A DNA stretch of 64,000 bases from Flavobacterium sp. ENC (GCF_020991415.1 NZ_JAJMOY010000002.1:124001-188000), one strand, 5' to 3'; counted from the stretch's first letter, positions 36,398-46,258 are shown. The notes: a model not told the origin generated them from the sequence alone. A program made the numbers and translations.

Positions 36398-37438
36398 ATG
36401 TCAACAAATAATAGAAGATTCCCGGCAGAATGGGAGAAACAACAAGGAATTGTATTGTGTTTTCCACATAATGGTAATGACTGGCCCGGTAAATATGATG
36501 CCGTTCAATGGGCTTTTGTGGAATTTATTAAAAAAGTAGCCACTTTTGAAACCGTTTTTTTGGTTGTAGCCGATGAAAAACTAAAAGAAAAAGTAGCCGG
36601 AATGCTGGAACGAGCTCGTGTAAATGTGACGAACGTTTCTTTCATTATACATAAAACCAACAGGAGCTGGATGCGCGATTCCGGACCGATTATCGTAAAA
36701 AATGGCTCGAAAAGAGAGGCCCTGAATTTCAATTTCAATGGCTGGGCAAAATATAAAAATTACCAGCTGGATAAATTTGTTCCCGGAAAAGTGGCTGATT
36801 TTATTGATGTTCCCTTAACACAGGTAATGTACAAAGCAAAACCGGTCATTGTGGAAGGCGGAGCAATTGATGTAAACGGAAAAGGGACATTACTCACTTC
36901 TGAAGAATGTTTGATGCATCCTGCTATTCAGGTTAGAAATGCTGGTTTTACCAAAGAAGATTACGAAGCTGTCTTTAAGGAATATTTAGGGGTTACCAAT
37001 GTTATCTGGTTAGGAGATGGTATAGAAGGCGATGATACCCACGGGCACATCGACGATTTATGCCGATTTGTCAATGAAGACACCATTGTAACAATTGTGG
37101 AAACCGATAAAAATGATTCGAATTACAAGCCGCTGCAGGATAATCTGAAACGTTTGCAGAATGCAAAATTAGAAGACGGAAAATCGCCAACAATTGTCGC
37201 TTTGCCAATGCCTAAACGTGTTGATTTTGAAGAATTGAGATTACCGGCAAGCTATGCTAATTTCTTAATTCTGAACAACTGTGTTCTGGTGCCGACATTC
37301 AATGACAGCAACGATCGTGTGGCTTTGAATATATTATCAGAATGTTTCCCGGATCGCGAAGTAATCGGAATAAGCTGTATTGATTTTATCTGGGGATTTG
37401 GAACGTTACATTGCCTGAGCCAGCAGATTCCTGCTTAG
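36398..37438 (+). CDS. aguA: Agmatine deiminase
   Basis: 346 residues of the pentein (peptidyl-arginine deiminase-like) fold. It converts agmatine to N-carbamoylputrescine and ammonia, feeding aguB. RRFPAEWEKQQGIVLCFPHN opens the protein, NRSWMRDSGPI holds catalytic Asp, GDDTHGHIDDLCRF the His/Asp pair, and Cys339 in GTLHCLSQQ is the nucleophile. An upstream frame beginning at 36300 overlaps the promoter and is not a gene. Confidence 0.94.
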   Translation: MSTNNRRFPAEWEKQQGIVLCFPHNGNDWPGKYDAVQWAFVEFIKKVATFETVFLVVADEKLKEKVAGMLERARVNVTNVSFIIHKTNRSWMRDSGPIIVKNGSKREALNFNFNGWAKYKNYQLDKFVPGKVADFIDVPLTQVMYKAKPVIVEGGAIDVNGKGTLLTSEECLMHPAIQVRNAGFTKEDYEAVFKEYLGVTNVIWLGDGIEGDDTHGHIDDLCRFVNEDTIVTIVETDKNDSNYKPLQDNLKRLQNAKLEDGKSPTIVALPMPKRVDFEELRLPASYANFLILNNCVLVPTFNDSNDRVALNILSECFPDREVIGISCIDFIWGFGTLHCLSQQIPA

Positions 37439-37680
37439 TTGTTTGGGAATTTAATCACGCAAAGGCGCAAAAGTGCAAAGTTTTTTTCTCATTTTGTGTC
37501 ATTTCGACGTAAGGAGAAATCGCATTAGAAGGTCCATACTGAATGTCGTCAATCTTTGTCGATTAACGAGTGCGATTTCTCCTTACGTCGAAATGACAAA
37601 AAGCACGATTAATTAATGGCTTTTAAATTATAAACTTTGCGCCTTAGCGCCTTTGCGTAATTCAAAACAAAAGAAACTTT
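37439..37680. repeat. Dispersed repeat block with 28-base inverted repeat
   Basis: 37497-37524 and 37571-37598 are exact inverse copies of a 28-base arm containing GTCATTTCGACGTAAGGAGA. The loop shares CAATCTTTGTCGA(T/A)TTA(A)CGAGTG with the copy at 53202-53328. Around it lie CGCAAAGGCGCAAAAG words and TTTGCGCCTTAGCGCC. No gene or terminator function is obvious. Confidence 0.75.
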
Positions 37681-37695
37681 ATTTACAGGCATAAA

Positions 37696-37721
37696 AAAAC
37701 CTTGGCGCTAACCAAGGTTTT
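37696..37721. terminator. Terminator after aguA and fahA
   Basis: AAAACCTTGG pairs with CCAAGGTTTT over a six-base loop. It lies between convergent aguA and fumarylacetoacetase genes. Confidence 0.85.
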
Positions 37722-37758
37722 ATATTTTTTAAATCTATTCAGCTATTTTAGCTCCTCT

Positions 37759-39042
37759 TCATTGTCTGATGAAAGGCGGCAGCAATTGACTGCATACTTC
37801 TCCAAAACCAATACGTACCTCGTTGCTTTCGCAGAAGCCTCTGAAAATAACCGTATCATTGTCTTCAATAAACTTACGTTCACTTCCGTCTTTTAATTTC
37901 AACGGATTTTGTCCTCCCCAGGTGAGTTCTAACATAGAACCAAAACTGTCAGGAGTCGGGCCTGAAATAGTTCCGGAACCCATCATATCACCAGAATTGA
38001 TGCGACAGCCGTTTGAAGTGTGATGCGCCAATTGCTGGCTCATCGACCAGTATAAATATTTAAAATTTGATTTAGACACGATAGTTTCTTCTGCATCCTC
38101 AGGTTTTATGGAAACTTCTAAATGAATATCAAAAGCTTTTTTTCCTTTCGTCTGTAAATAAGGAAGCGGTGACGGATCTTGTTTCGGGCCTTTCGTTCTA
38201 AAAGGTTCCAAAGCATCCATAGTCACAATCCATGGAGAAATTGAGGTAGCGAAGTTTTTGGCTAAGAACGGTCCAAGAGGCACATATTCCCATTTCTGGA
38301 TATCGCGCGCGCTCCAGTCATTCAGTAAAACCATTCCGAAAATATAATCTTCGGCTTCGTAAGTAGGGATATTTTCTCCCATTATGTTCACATCAGTGGT
38401 AATGAAAGCAGTTTCCAGTTCAAAATCAACTAATCTTGAAGGACCGAAAACAGGGTATTTTTCACCTGCAGGCAAAGTTTGTCCCATTGGGCGGTGTACC
38501 GGAATTCCGGACGGAACGATAGTAGAACTTCTTCCGTGGTATCCTACCGGAATATGTAACCAGTTTGGTAATAAGGCATTTTCGGGATCGCGGAACATTT
38601 TTCCAACGTTCGTAGCATGCTCTTTACTGGAGTAAAAATCAGTATAATCACCAATTAAGACAGGTAATTGCATTTCAACATCTTCGATTTTGAAAATGAC
38701 AATATCGCGGTCTTTTGTTGAATCTCTAAGTTGTGGATTGGTTGCATCGAAAATATCAGCGATACGATTTCGGACTAATCGCCATGTTTTTTTTCCATCG
38801 GAAATAAAATCATTAAGCGTGTCCTGCATGAACATATCATCTGTTAGATCTATTCCTGCGAAATAATTTAATTGTTGTAAAGCTCCTAAATCTATAGCGT
38901 AATCGCCAATTCGTGTCCCTACGGTAACGACATTTTCTTTGGTAAGAAATACACCGAAAGGAATATTCTGAATAGGGAAATCACTATTTTCCGGTACTTC
39001 TAACCATGATTTTCTTTTGGTATCGTTGGCGGTTATTGGCAT
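37759..39042 (-). CDS. fahA: Fumarylacetoacetase
   Basis: 427 residues. It hydrolyses fumarylacetoacetate to fumarate and acetoacetate at the end of tyrosine breakdown. The N-terminal FAA_hydrolase_N domain starts ENSDFPIQNIPFGVF; the catalytic domain has YTDFYSSKEHATNVG (metal and His), LVDFELETAF, and NSGDMMGSGTISGP. Length matches the two-domain eukaryote-like enzyme. The other tyrosine-catabolic genes are not in this window. Confidence 0.94.
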   Translation of the reverse strand: MPITANDTKRKSWLEVPENSDFPIQNIPFGVFLTKENVVTVGTRIGDYAIDLGALQQLNYFAGIDLTDDMFMQDTLNDFISDGKKTWRLVRNRIADIFDATNPQLRDSTKDRDIVIFKIEDVEMQLPVLIGDYTDFYSSKEHATNVGKMFRDPENALLPNWLHIPVGYHGRSSTIVPSGIPVHRPMGQTLPAGEKYPVFGPSRLVDFELETAFITTDVNIMGENIPTYEAEDYIFGMVLLNDWSARDIQKWEYVPLGPFLAKNFATSISPWIVTMDALEPFRTKGPKQDPSPLPYLQTKGKKAFDIHLEVSIKPEDAEETIVSKSNFKYLYWSMSQQLAHHTSNGCRINSGDMMGSGTISGPTPDSFGSMLELTWGGQNPLKLKDGSERKFIEDNDTVIFRGFCESNEVRIGFGEVCSQLLPPFIRQ

Positions 39043-39076
39043 GTGAATGTTAATTATTTGTTGAAAAATTCTATGT

Positions 39077-39107
39077 CAAATATATCATAATCTAACAGTT
39101 TGACAAA
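39077..39107 (-). promoter_or_regulatory. fahA promoter
   Basis: On the minus strand, TTTG (39104-39107 complement), 19 bases, TATATTTG (39077-39084 complement). It overlaps the -33 region of the glyA promoter, TTTGACAAA at 39099-39107 being shared. Confidence 0.7.
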
Positions 39108-39125
39108 CGTTTTTTTGTATTTTTG
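39099..39125 (+). promoter_or_regulatory. glyA promoter
   Basis: TATTTTTG at 39118-39125 is an exact -7 box; TTTG at 39099-39102 is the nearest -33 box at a short 15-base spacing. ATG of glyA is 26 bases downstream. Confidence 0.6.
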
Positions 39126-39150
39126 CAGGAAATTAACGAAAAACGAAAAA

Positions 39151-40425
39151 ATGCAACGCGACGAACAAATTTTTGACCTTATACTAGAGGAACAAGACAG
39201 ACAAATTCACGGACTAGAACTTATCGCTTCTGAGAATTTTGTAAGTGATGAAGTAATGGAAGCAGCTGGTTCTGTTTTAACTAATAAATATGCTGAGGGA
39301 TATCCTGGCAAAAGATACTACGGCGGTTGCGAAGTAGTTGACGTTATCGAGCAAATTGCAATTGACAGAGCCAAAGAATTATTTGGTGCTGAGTATGCAA
39401 ACGTACAGCCTCACTCAGGTTCTCAGGCCAATACAGCAGTTTACCATGCTTGTTTAAACCCTGGTGATACTATTTTAGGTTTCGATTTATCTCACGGTGG
39501 TCACTTAACTCACGGTTCGCCGGTAAACTTTTCAGGTCGTTTATACAAACCGGTTTTTTATGGTGTAGATGCTGAAACAGGTCGTTTGGATTATGATAAA
39601 ATTCAGGAAATTGCTACTAAAGAGCAGCCAAAATTAATTATCGCAGGAGCTTCGGCTTATTCCCGTGATATGGATTTTGAGCGTTTCAGAGTAATTGCTG
39701 ACAGTGTAGGAGCCATCTTGTTTGCTGATATTTCTCACCCTGCAGGTCTTATTGCAAAAGGATTAATGAATGATCCAATTCCACATTGTCATATTGTTTC
39801 TACTACAACACATAAAACATTACGCGGACCTCGTGGAGGTTTGATCTTAATGGGGAAAGATTTCGAAAATCCACAAGGATTGAAAACGCCAAAAGGAGAA
39901 ATAAGAATGATGTCTTCTTTATTAGACTTAGCTGTTTTTCCTGGAAATCAAGGTGGTCCATTAATGCATATTATCGCTGCTAAAGCCGTAGCTTTTGGTG
40001 AAGCCCTTAAAGATGAATTCTTTACTTATGCAATGCAATTGCAGAAAAATGCAAATGCCATGGCAGATGCTTTTGTAAAAAGAGGATACAACATTATCTC
40101 TGGCGGAACGGATAACCACATGATGCTTATTGACTTAAGAAATAAAAATATTTCAGGTAAAGAAGCAGAGAATGCATTAGTAAAAGCAGAAATTACAGTA
40201 AATAAAAACATGGTTCCATTTGATGATAAATCACCATTTGTAACTTCAGGAATCCGTGTTGGAACTGCGGCAATCACGACTCGTGGTTTAGTAGAAGAAG
40301 ATATGGAAACTATCGTAGCCTTAATCGATAAAGTATTGGCGGATCACACCAACGAGGCACTTATCGAAGAAGTAGCCAACGAAGTAAATGAAATGATGAG
40401 CGAAAGACCAATTTTCGTATATTAA
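39151..40425 (+). CDS. glyA: Serine hydroxymethyltransferase
   Basis: 424 residues from the ATG at 39151; an in-frame TTG at 39100 lies inside the promoter and is rejected. It makes glycine and 5,10-methylene-THF from serine. [13 protein letters not shown] is the THF-side opening, [11 protein letters not shown] the PLP phosphate site, and Lys222 in [14 protein letters not shown] the Schiff base. It ends with the usual small domain. Diverges from fahA. Confidence 0.96.
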   Translation: MQRDEQIFDLILEEQDRQIHGLELIASENFVSDEVMEAAGSVLTNKYAEGYPGKRYYGGCEVVDVIEQIAIDRAKELFGAEYANVQPHSGSQANTAVYHACLNPGDTILGFDLSHGGHLTHGSPVNFSGRLYKPVFYGVDAETGRLDYDKIQEIATKEQPKLIIAGASAYSRDMDFERFRVIADSVGAILFADISHPAGLIAKGLMNDPIPHCHIVSTTTHKTLRGPRGGLILMGKDFENPQGLKTPKGEIRMMSSLLDLAVFPGNQGGPLMHIIAAKAVAFGEALKDEFFTYAMQLQKNANAMADAFVKRGYNIISGGTDNHMMLIDLRNKNISGKEAENALVKAEITVNKNMVPFDDKSPFVTSGIRVGTAAITTRGLVEEDMETIVALIDKVLADHTNEALIEEVANEVNEMMSERPIFVY

Positions 40426-40432
40426 TATAGTT

Positions 40433-40560
40433 TCAGGTTTAAGGTTTCAAGTTTAAAGTTTTGTAATGCGGAGAAAAACGTAGAACAGAACTTTAAACTT
40501 TTTTCGTTCCTAAAGGAACCTGAAACAAAGAAAACCTGAAACCTGAAACAAAAGAAACAA
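40433..40560. repeat. Word-like hairpin repeat after glyA
   Basis: TTTCAGGTTTAAGGTTTCAAG on one side and CCTGAAACCTGAAAC on the other (40531-40551) give an imperfect hairpin of the same word set as the argC-argD spacer at 15598. Confidence 0.55.
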
Positions 40561-40566
40561 AAGACT

Positions 40567-41160
40567 ATGGGCGTACTAAGATTACAATTGCCAACCGACC
40601 CAAGATGGGTCAATATTGTAGAAAAAAACATTGAGGAAATCCTGACGGATCACGCCTGGTGCGAGCAAAAAGCAGCGACAAACGCGATTACGATTATTAC
40701 CAATAACTCTGAACATCAGGATTTGGTTAAAGATTTACTGGCTCTGGCCAAAGAAGAAATCGATCATTTTGAGCAGGTTCATAATATAATCATCAAAAGA
40801 GGACTAAAATTAGGACGGGAGCGCAAAGACGATTATGTAAATGAATTGTACTTGTACATGAAAAAAAGCGGGGACGGAAGCCGTGTTTCCGGACTGGTAG
40901 AAAGACTCTTGTTTTCCGCAATGATCGAAGCCAGAAGCTGCGAACGTTTTAAAGTATTATCGGAGAATATCCAGGACGAAGAGTTAGCTGTTTTTTACAG
41001 AGAACTGATGGAAAGCGAAGCAGGTCATTACACCACTTTCATTACCTACGCCAGAAAATACGGAGTCGGCATTGACGTTGAAAAACGCTGGAGAGAATGG
41101 CTGGCCTACGAAGAATCGATTATAAGCAATTACGGAAAAGGAGAGACGATTCACGGGTAG
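40567..41160 (+). CDS. miaE: tRNA-(ms2io6A)-hydroxylase MiaE
   Basis: 197 residues, non-haem diiron enzyme that hydroxylates the modified adenosine at tRNA position 37. The ferritin-like helices carry iron ligands in ITDHAWCEQKA-like TDHAWCEQKAATNA, AKEEIDHFEQVH, SAMIEARSCERF and SEAGHYTTFI. Length matches MiaE. It follows glyA after a repeat, so shared transcription is possible but uncertain. Confidence 0.9.
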   Translation: MGVLRLQLPTDPRWVNIVEKNIEEILTDHAWCEQKAATNAITIITNNSEHQDLVKDLLALAKEEIDHFEQVHNIIIKRGLKLGRERKDDYVNELYLYMKKSGDGSRVSGLVERLLFSAMIEARSCERFKVLSENIQDEELAVFYRELMESEAGHYTTFITYARKYGVGIDVEKRWREWLAYEESIISNYGKGETIHG

Positions 41161-41352
41161 TTTTTTTAGTTTTCAGTCTCGGTCTCAGTCTCAGTCTCGG
41201 TATTCAGTCTCAGTATTCAGTCTCAGTATTCAGTCTCAGTATTCAGTCTTGGTCTCAGTTTTTACGTTTGTCACGTTGAGCGAAGTCGAAACGCGTTCCT
41301 ATTTTAAAGTTTAGTTTTCGGTCTCAGTCTCAGTCTCGGTCTCAGTATGCAC
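41161..41352. repeat. CAGTCTCAG/CAGTATTCAG tandem word array
   Basis: A 190-base tract of CAGTCTCAG, TCTCGGTCTCAG and CAGTATTCAG words. It is interrupted by GTTTGTCACGTTGAGCGAAG (41267-41286), a word set seen also at 22248. The remaining gap to 41506 holds ATCTAAAATC words and no gene. Confidence 0.65.
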
Positions 41353-41506
41353 TTCCTATAATTCCTTAATACTGCGACTGCATACTGTGACTACTACCTC
41401 CGTGTTATCCGCATCCAAATAATCACAAAGTTTTGGCAATCTAAAATCTAAATCTAAAATCAACAATCTAAAATTGTATATTTGAGAGTAACGAAAACTG
41501 AAAGCC

Positions 41507-42547
41507 ATGAGAATAGAAACAGATCTGAAATTAGGATTTAAAGATGTAATGATTCGACCAAAAAGATCGACGCTAAAAAGCAGGTCTGAAGTCTCTTTAG
41601 AACGGAATTTTAAGTTTCTGCACAGTACTACAAACTGGACGGGAATTCCGATTATGGCTGCCAATATGGATACCGTCGGGACTTTCGAAATGGCGGAAGT
41701 TTTAGCCAAAGAAAAACTTTTTACAGCCATTCATAAACATTATTCATTAGAAGAATGGAATAATTTCCTGAAGAAAGTAACACCGGATTTTTACAATTAT
41801 ATTGCCATTAGTACCGGAACAGGAAAAGAAGATTTTGCTAAAATCGGTGAGGTTATAACAGCAAATCCGTTGTTGAAATTTATTTGTATCGATGTGGCCA
41901 ATGGATATTCAGAGCATTTTGTTCAGTTTTTAAAACAAACCCGTAAACAATATCCGGACAAAGTGATTATTGCCGGAAATGTGGTGACCGGCGAAATGGT
42001 GGAGGAACTATTATTAGCCGGAGCAGATATTGTAAAAGTAGGAATCGGACCCGGTTCTGTCTGCACCACACGTGTAAAAACCGGTGTTGGGTATCCGCAG
42101 CTTTCAGCCATTATCGAGTGTGCCGATGCAGCGCACGGTTTGGGCGGGCATATTATCAGTGATGGCGGCTGCAGCACGCCCGGAGATGTGGCCAAAGCTT
42201 TTGGCGCCGGATCTGATTTTGTAATGTTGGGCGGTATGTTAGCCGGACATTCCGAAAGTGGAGGAGAATTAATTGAAATTAACGGTGAGAAATTCAAACA
42301 ATTCTACGGAATGAGCTCGACAACCGCAATGGACAAACATGTCGGCGGCGTGGCAGAATACAGGGCAAGTGAAGGAAAAACAGTTCAGGTGCCGTATAAA
42401 GGAAAAGTTATTAATACAGTTTTAGATATTTTAGGAGGATTGCGAAGCGCTTGTACTTATGTTGGTGCTTCACGTTTAAAAGAACTTACTAAACGCACAA
42501 CTTTCATCCGCGTAAGCGAACAGGAAAATCAGGTTTTTACTAAATAA
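41507..42547 (+). CDS. guaC: GMP reductase
   Basis: 346 residues of the IMPDH/GMPR TIM-barrel family. It reduces GMP to IMP with NADPH. The active Cys is C186 in [12 protein letters not shown], matching the E. coli enzyme length and position, and the flap region [10 protein letters not shown] follows. There is no CBS domain, which separates it from IMP dehydrogenase. Preceded by a repeat tract. Confidence 0.94.
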   Translation: MRIETDLKLGFKDVMIRPKRSTLKSRSEVSLERNFKFLHSTTNWTGIPIMAANMDTVGTFEMAEVLAKEKLFTAIHKHYSLEEWNNFLKKVTPDFYNYIAISTGTGKEDFAKIGEVITANPLLKFICIDVANGYSEHFVQFLKQTRKQYPDKVIIAGNVVTGEMVEELLLAGADIVKVGIGPGSVCTTRVKTGVGYPQLSAIIECADAAHGLGGHIISDGGCSTPGDVAKAFGAGSDFVMLGGMLAGHSESGGELIEINGEKFKQFYGMSSTTAMDKHVGGVAEYRASEGKTVQVPYKGKVINTVLDILGGLRSACTYVGASRLKELTKRTTFIRVSEQENQVFTK

Positions 42548-42567
42548 TAAAAAGCATTAAATACAAT

Positions 42568-43065
42568 ATGATTACAATTTCAGAAGCAGCCCTTAGTGAT
42601 ATTAAGCAAATTCAAAATATAGTTGATATTACATGGCCCATTACGTATGGCAAAATTCTATCAAAAGAACAATTAGAGTATATGTTAGATCTTTTTTATT
42701 CTAATGAGGCGCTAACACTTCAATACAATAAAAAAGAGCAATTATTTTATATGATTTATGAAGATGAGACTAATTTAGGTTTTATCGGAATAGAACATAA
42801 TTATAATGGAGAAACAGTAACCAAAATTCATAAAATATATCTGTTACCTGAAACTCAAGGAAAAGGAATTGGTAAAAAAGTTATTGATGAAATTGGAAAA
42901 TTAGCTTCAGATAACAATTCCACAGCATTAGTTTTAAATGTAAACCGGTTTAATTCTGCTTTGGGCTTTTATAAAAAAATAGGTTTTGAAATTGTTAATG
43001 AAGTGAACATCGACATAGGAAACGGTTATTTGATGGAAGATTATGTGATGGAGAAACAATTGTGA
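42568..43065 (+). CDS. GNAT family acetyltransferase
   Basis: 165 residues. The acetyl-CoA loop is PETQGKGIGKKVIDEI (about residues 94-109), followed by LNVNRFNSALGFYKKIGFEI. It lies 20 bases after guaC and may be co-transcribed. Substrate unknown. Codon usage appears somewhat more AT-rich than its neighbours. Confidence 0.85.
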   Translation: MITISEAALSDIKQIQNIVDITWPITYGKILSKEQLEYMLDLFYSNEALTLQYNKKEQLFYMIYEDETNLGFIGIEHNYNGETVTKIHKIYLLPETQGKGIGKKVIDEIGKLASDNNSTALVLNVNRFNSALGFYKKIGFEIVNEVNIDIGNGYLMEDYVMEKQL

Positions 43066-43077
43066 ATTAAATAAGAC

Positions 43078-43108
43078 TTGCCTAATTGTTTTTATTTAGG
43101 CAAAAAAC
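43078..43108 (+). terminator. Terminator after the guaC-GNAT unit
   Basis: TTGCCTAA pairs with TTAGGCAA over a ten-base loop, but A residues follow rather than T, so strength on the plus strand is uncertain. Confidence 0.4.
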
Positions 43109-43119
43109 TTTAAATTATA

Positions 43120-43200
43120 ATCTCGCTAAGCCGCAAAATCGCAAAGTTTGTACTTACTTTTTTAACCTGGCGTCTTTGCGCCTTTGCGTGAATTTTATAT
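43120..43200. repeat. CGCAAAG word repeat
   Basis: CTAAGCCGCAAAATCGCAAAG and CTTTGCGCCTTTGCG words in an inverted arrangement. Same style as at 18180, 37455 and 62610. Confidence 0.5.
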
Positions 43201-43293
43201 TAAAACTAAATAATTAAAGTTATAATCCCTTCCAAGTCATGAAATTACAGCATTTTTAGATTTGATTCGAATAATACGAGGTTGTCATTCTAA

Positions 43294-43872
43294 TCAATGC
43301 ACAACAACATCATGTTTAAACAGCAGTCCTTTTACCTCCTTCAATGCAAAAACCGCTTTCTTCAATTTGGTTTTAGAAGGATCAATCGTGTAGTTGAAAC
43401 TGGTTTTAAAATCAGCTTTATTGGCAATCGCTTTATCAAATTCAGCACGGTATAAATCGCAATTGTCAAAAAGAACGCTTGTCAGATCCGTGGCCATAAA
43501 ATCTACCGCAATTAAACTGCAATTCGTAAAAGTAGTTCCTTTTATCTTTAAAGTGTAAAACTTCGAAAAGTCTAAAATGCAGTCATAAAAATGAACTTCA
43601 AAAATCAGTTTGTCGCACATCGCAAAATTAACTTCCTTAATTTCACAACGGTTAAAAGTAGCCGTCCTGAAAGCAACGTAATTGATTTTGGCCTCATTGA
43701 AAATGCAGTCATTAAAGATGCAGTCGATAAAGGTAACGGCTAAAAAAGTACAGGCAGAAAAGTTGCAATTATTGAAAATACAGCATTCAAAATCCTTGAA
43801 ATTGACATCGTCTCTGCCATAAATTATGGTATCGTATTCTTTATCAAGGAAATATTCGGATTGTTTTTTCAA
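43294..43872 (-). CDS. Pentapeptide-repeat protein
   Basis: 192 residues with A(D/N)LxX-like repeats: CIFNNCNFSACTFLAVTF, CIFNDCIFNEAKINYVAF, and DLTSVLFDNCDLYRAEF. These form a right-handed quadrilateral helix. Some relatives (Qnr, MfpA) protect DNA gyrase, but those have additional signatures not seen here, so no such role is claimed. The cysteine-rich faces are noteworthy. Confidence 0.82.
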   Translation of the reverse strand: MKKQSEYFLDKEYDTIIYGRDDVNFKDFECCIFNNCNFSACTFLAVTFIDCIFNDCIFNEAKINYVAFRTATFNRCEIKEVNFAMCDKLIFEVHFYDCILDFSKFYTLKIKGTTFTNCSLIAVDFMATDLTSVLFDNCDLYRAEFDKAIANKADFKTSFNYTIDPSKTKLKKAVFALKEVKGLLFKHDVVVH

Positions 43873-44050
43873 TGCTTTCTAATCGTTATTTGAGAGTGAA
43901 AAGATAATAATTACGTTGCTATCTGAGGCATTTCGTCTTATTATTTTTAAAAGGTAAATGAATTTATAAGAATTTAACCGTGAATAATTTAATATTTAAA
44001 TTTTAATGTCCTTTTAGTCATAATAAATTCATAATAATAAATTATTGTGA

Positions 44051-44080
44051 TTTGTATTCTGAACTCAATTCTTATTTTTG
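44051..44080 (+). promoter_or_regulatory. Promoter of the two-component operon
   Basis: TTTG at 44051-44054, 18 bases, TATTTTTG at 44073-44080. The ATG used for the response regulator is at 44101. Confidence 0.75.
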
Positions 44081-44100
44081 TTATATATACATATATTAAT

Positions 44101-44775
44101 ATGAAATTACTAATAGTCGAAGACGAACCAAATCTCTTATCCATTTTACGGAAGGGATTTGCTGAAAATAATAATGAAGTAAGCGTTGCGCTTGACGGCA
44201 GAACCGCTATGGAAATGATTCATAATTATACGTTCGATGTTGTGATTTTAGATGTAATGCTGCCGGATATCAACGGAATTGAAATCTGCAGAAGGTTGAG
44301 GGCCAGTAAGAATTTTGTTCCGATTTTGCTTTTAACGGCACTTGGGACTTCAGAAAATATTGTAACAGGCCTCAATGCCGGAGCCGATGATTATTTAATA
44401 AAACCCTTTAAGTTTGGAGAACTCGATGCGAGGGTAAATGCCTTAAACAGAAGAGCCAATCAGGACACAGAAAAGATAGATACCATCATTATCAGTGACC
44501 TGGAAATAAACGGAAGGGCCAAAACCGTAAAAAGAGAGGGTGAATCGATTGTTTTAACCGCCAAAGAATTTAAATTACTCTACTATCTGGCCAAAAATAG
44601 TGGGAGAATTGTATCCAGAGACCAGATTTTAGATAATGTCTGGGATATAAATTTCGATATGAATACCAATGTAGTGGACGTTTATATCAATTATTTAAGA
44701 AAAAAAATAGACAAACCTTTTGCAACCAAGCTTATTCACACTATGAAAGGTTTAGGTTATGTGATACAGCCTTAA
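44101..44775 (+). CDS. OmpR-family response regulator
   Basis: 224 residues from the ATG at 44101, since the upstream in-frame start lies in the promoter. The receiver domain (1-115) has Asp51 in VVILDVMLPD and Lys in DYLIKPF; the winged-helix domain (130-224) has VLTAKEFKLLYYLAKNSGR and VDVYINYLRKKID. It pairs with the next gene, two bases away. Confidence 0.94.
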   Translation: MKLLIVEDEPNLLSILRKGFAENNNEVSVALDGRTAMEMIHNYTFDVVILDVMLPDINGIEICRRLRASKNFVPILLLTALGTSENIVTGLNAGADDYLIKPFKFGELDARVNALNRRANQDTEKIDTIIISDLEINGRAKTVKREGESIVLTAKEFKLLYYLAKNSGRIVSRDQILDNVWDINFDMNTNVVDVYINYLRKKIDKPFATKLIHTMKGLGYVIQP

Positions 44776-44777
44776 TT

Positions 44778-46181
44778 ATGGATATAAGAAAAAAAATTAC
44801 CGTTACTTACGTCGCGCTTTCTACTTTTAGTACATTATTATTGTGTATTGTCGTTTTTGTGTTGTTTCGGGAAAATAACCGGTATTATTTCTTAAAACGA
44901 TTAGAAGACAGGGCCAAGATTGTAGCGTCTATTCATTTTCAGAAAGATCCCGAAAAAATCAAATATTACAGCAACCTTAAAAAGAATGGCCTGGAAGAAC
45001 TGATCGAGGAAGAAGAATTTGTGCTTCGCATCAACAGTGCCAACAGTTTTGATTACAATACCAACCTTAATCTGCCGAATAATTTTTATACCAATGTGTT
45101 AAAAACGGGAAGGGATTTTTTTGAAATTGATAATAAGTATTACCTGGGGCAGGTCTTTACCGAAAACCATCAAAAATATATCGTCATTGTCGGTGCACGG
45201 GACAGAAAGGGGACCACAACAACCATTTATATTGTAAAAATCATGCTTTTTGGCGGGATTGCCTTTGTCTTTTTGGCGTTCTTTTTAGGGCGTTTTCTGG
45301 CAAAACGTGTCATCAATCCGGTGGCAAGAATTACAAAGGAAGTCAACAGGATTAGTGCTTCCAATCTTCACAACAGGCTTCCTGAAGTCAAAAATTCAGA
45401 TGAAATCTCCGATCTTACGGAAACGTTTAACGATATGCTGGACCGTCTGGAAACTTCGTTTGAAATACAGGCGAACTTTATCAATAACGCTTCCCATGAG
45501 TTAAAAACGCCTATTACGACTATTATTGCAGAGTCCGAGATTATGCTGCTGAAAGAAAGGGAAGTACCGGAATACATCCAGTCTCTGGAAAACATTTACA
45601 GTCAGGCATCTCGATTAGGAAACCTGACCGAAAGTCTGCTCAAACTGACACAAACCGGTTATGACGGAAAAAAACAGGTGCTCGATATTGCCCGAATTGA
45701 CGAATTATTGATGGATGTAAAGTCAGATTTGGATAAAATTTATCCGGATAACCGCGTGAGTATTAAACTTAATTTTGCACCAAAAGATTCTAATTTATTA
45801 TTGATTCCGTGTAACAAGCCTCTTTTGGAACTGGCAATCAATAATATTATTACCAATGGCGTAAAATACTCCGATAATAATGAGGTTTTTGTATCGCTTT
45901 CCGCTACTAACGAATGGATTAAAATCGCAATCAATGATATCGGAATCGGAATTCCGCCGGAAGATATTCCACACCTGTACGAACCTTTTTTCAGGGGGAA
46001 GATTGCTGCCAAATACATAGGCTATGGTTTGGGACTTCCCTTGGCTTCTAAGATTATCCGCATGCACGACGGAGAAATACAGGTACAGTCGGAACAAAAC
46101 AAAGGGACTATTGTGACCATTATTTTTAAGAAAGACAACACCAGAAAAGCCAACATTAAAAAATCTAATGTTGAATCTTAG
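44778..46181 (+). CDS. HAMP histidine kinase
   Basis: 467 residues. Two membrane helices (about 8-30 and 152-174) flank a periplasmic sensor of ~120 residues, then HAMP (175-225), the phospho-acceptor His240 in NNASHELKTPITT, and an ATPase with NNIITNGVKYSD and the G1 box IGIGIPPEDIPHLYEPFFRGK. It probably phosphorylates the preceding regulator. The signal it senses is unknown. Confidence 0.94.
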   Translation: MDIRKKITVTYVALSTFSTLLLCIVVFVLFRENNRYYFLKRLEDRAKIVASIHFQKDPEKIKYYSNLKKNGLEELIEEEEFVLRINSANSFDYNTNLNLPNNFYTNVLKTGRDFFEIDNKYYLGQVFTENHQKYIVIVGARDRKGTTTTIYIVKIMLFGGIAFVFLAFFLGRFLAKRVINPVARITKEVNRISASNLHNRLPEVKNSDEISDLTETFNDMLDRLETSFEIQANFINNASHELKTPITTIIAESEIMLLKEREVPEYIQSLENIYSQASRLGNLTESLLKLTQTGYDGKKQVLDIARIDELLMDVKSDLDKIYPDNRVSIKLNFAPKDSNLLLIPCNKPLLELAINNIITNGVKYSDNNEVFVSLSATNEWIKIAINDIGIGIPPEDIPHLYEPFFRGKIAAKYIGYGLGLPLASKIIRMHDGEIQVQSEQNKGTIVTIIFKKDNTRKANIKKSNVES

Positions 46182-46258
46182 GAAATTCTAATTTTAAATT
46201 AAGACCCTTCTAACTTGCGGGGAGTTATTTTGTAGGTATAAACTAAAGAAGTATACTT

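Noticed and set aside
36300..36539. Frame of 79 codons overlapping aguA
   Set aside because: It crosses the aguA promoter and start in another frame, and the aguA protein accounts for the sequence.
41161..41352. Possible CRISPR array or coding frame (60 codons from 41097)
   Set aside because: Tandem words without spacers; the frame is an out-of-phase extension across miaE and the repeat.
43294..43872. Fluoroquinolone-resistance (Qnr-like) protein
   Set aside because: Pentapeptide repeats are visible but no Qnr-specific features can be shown, so a general name is used.
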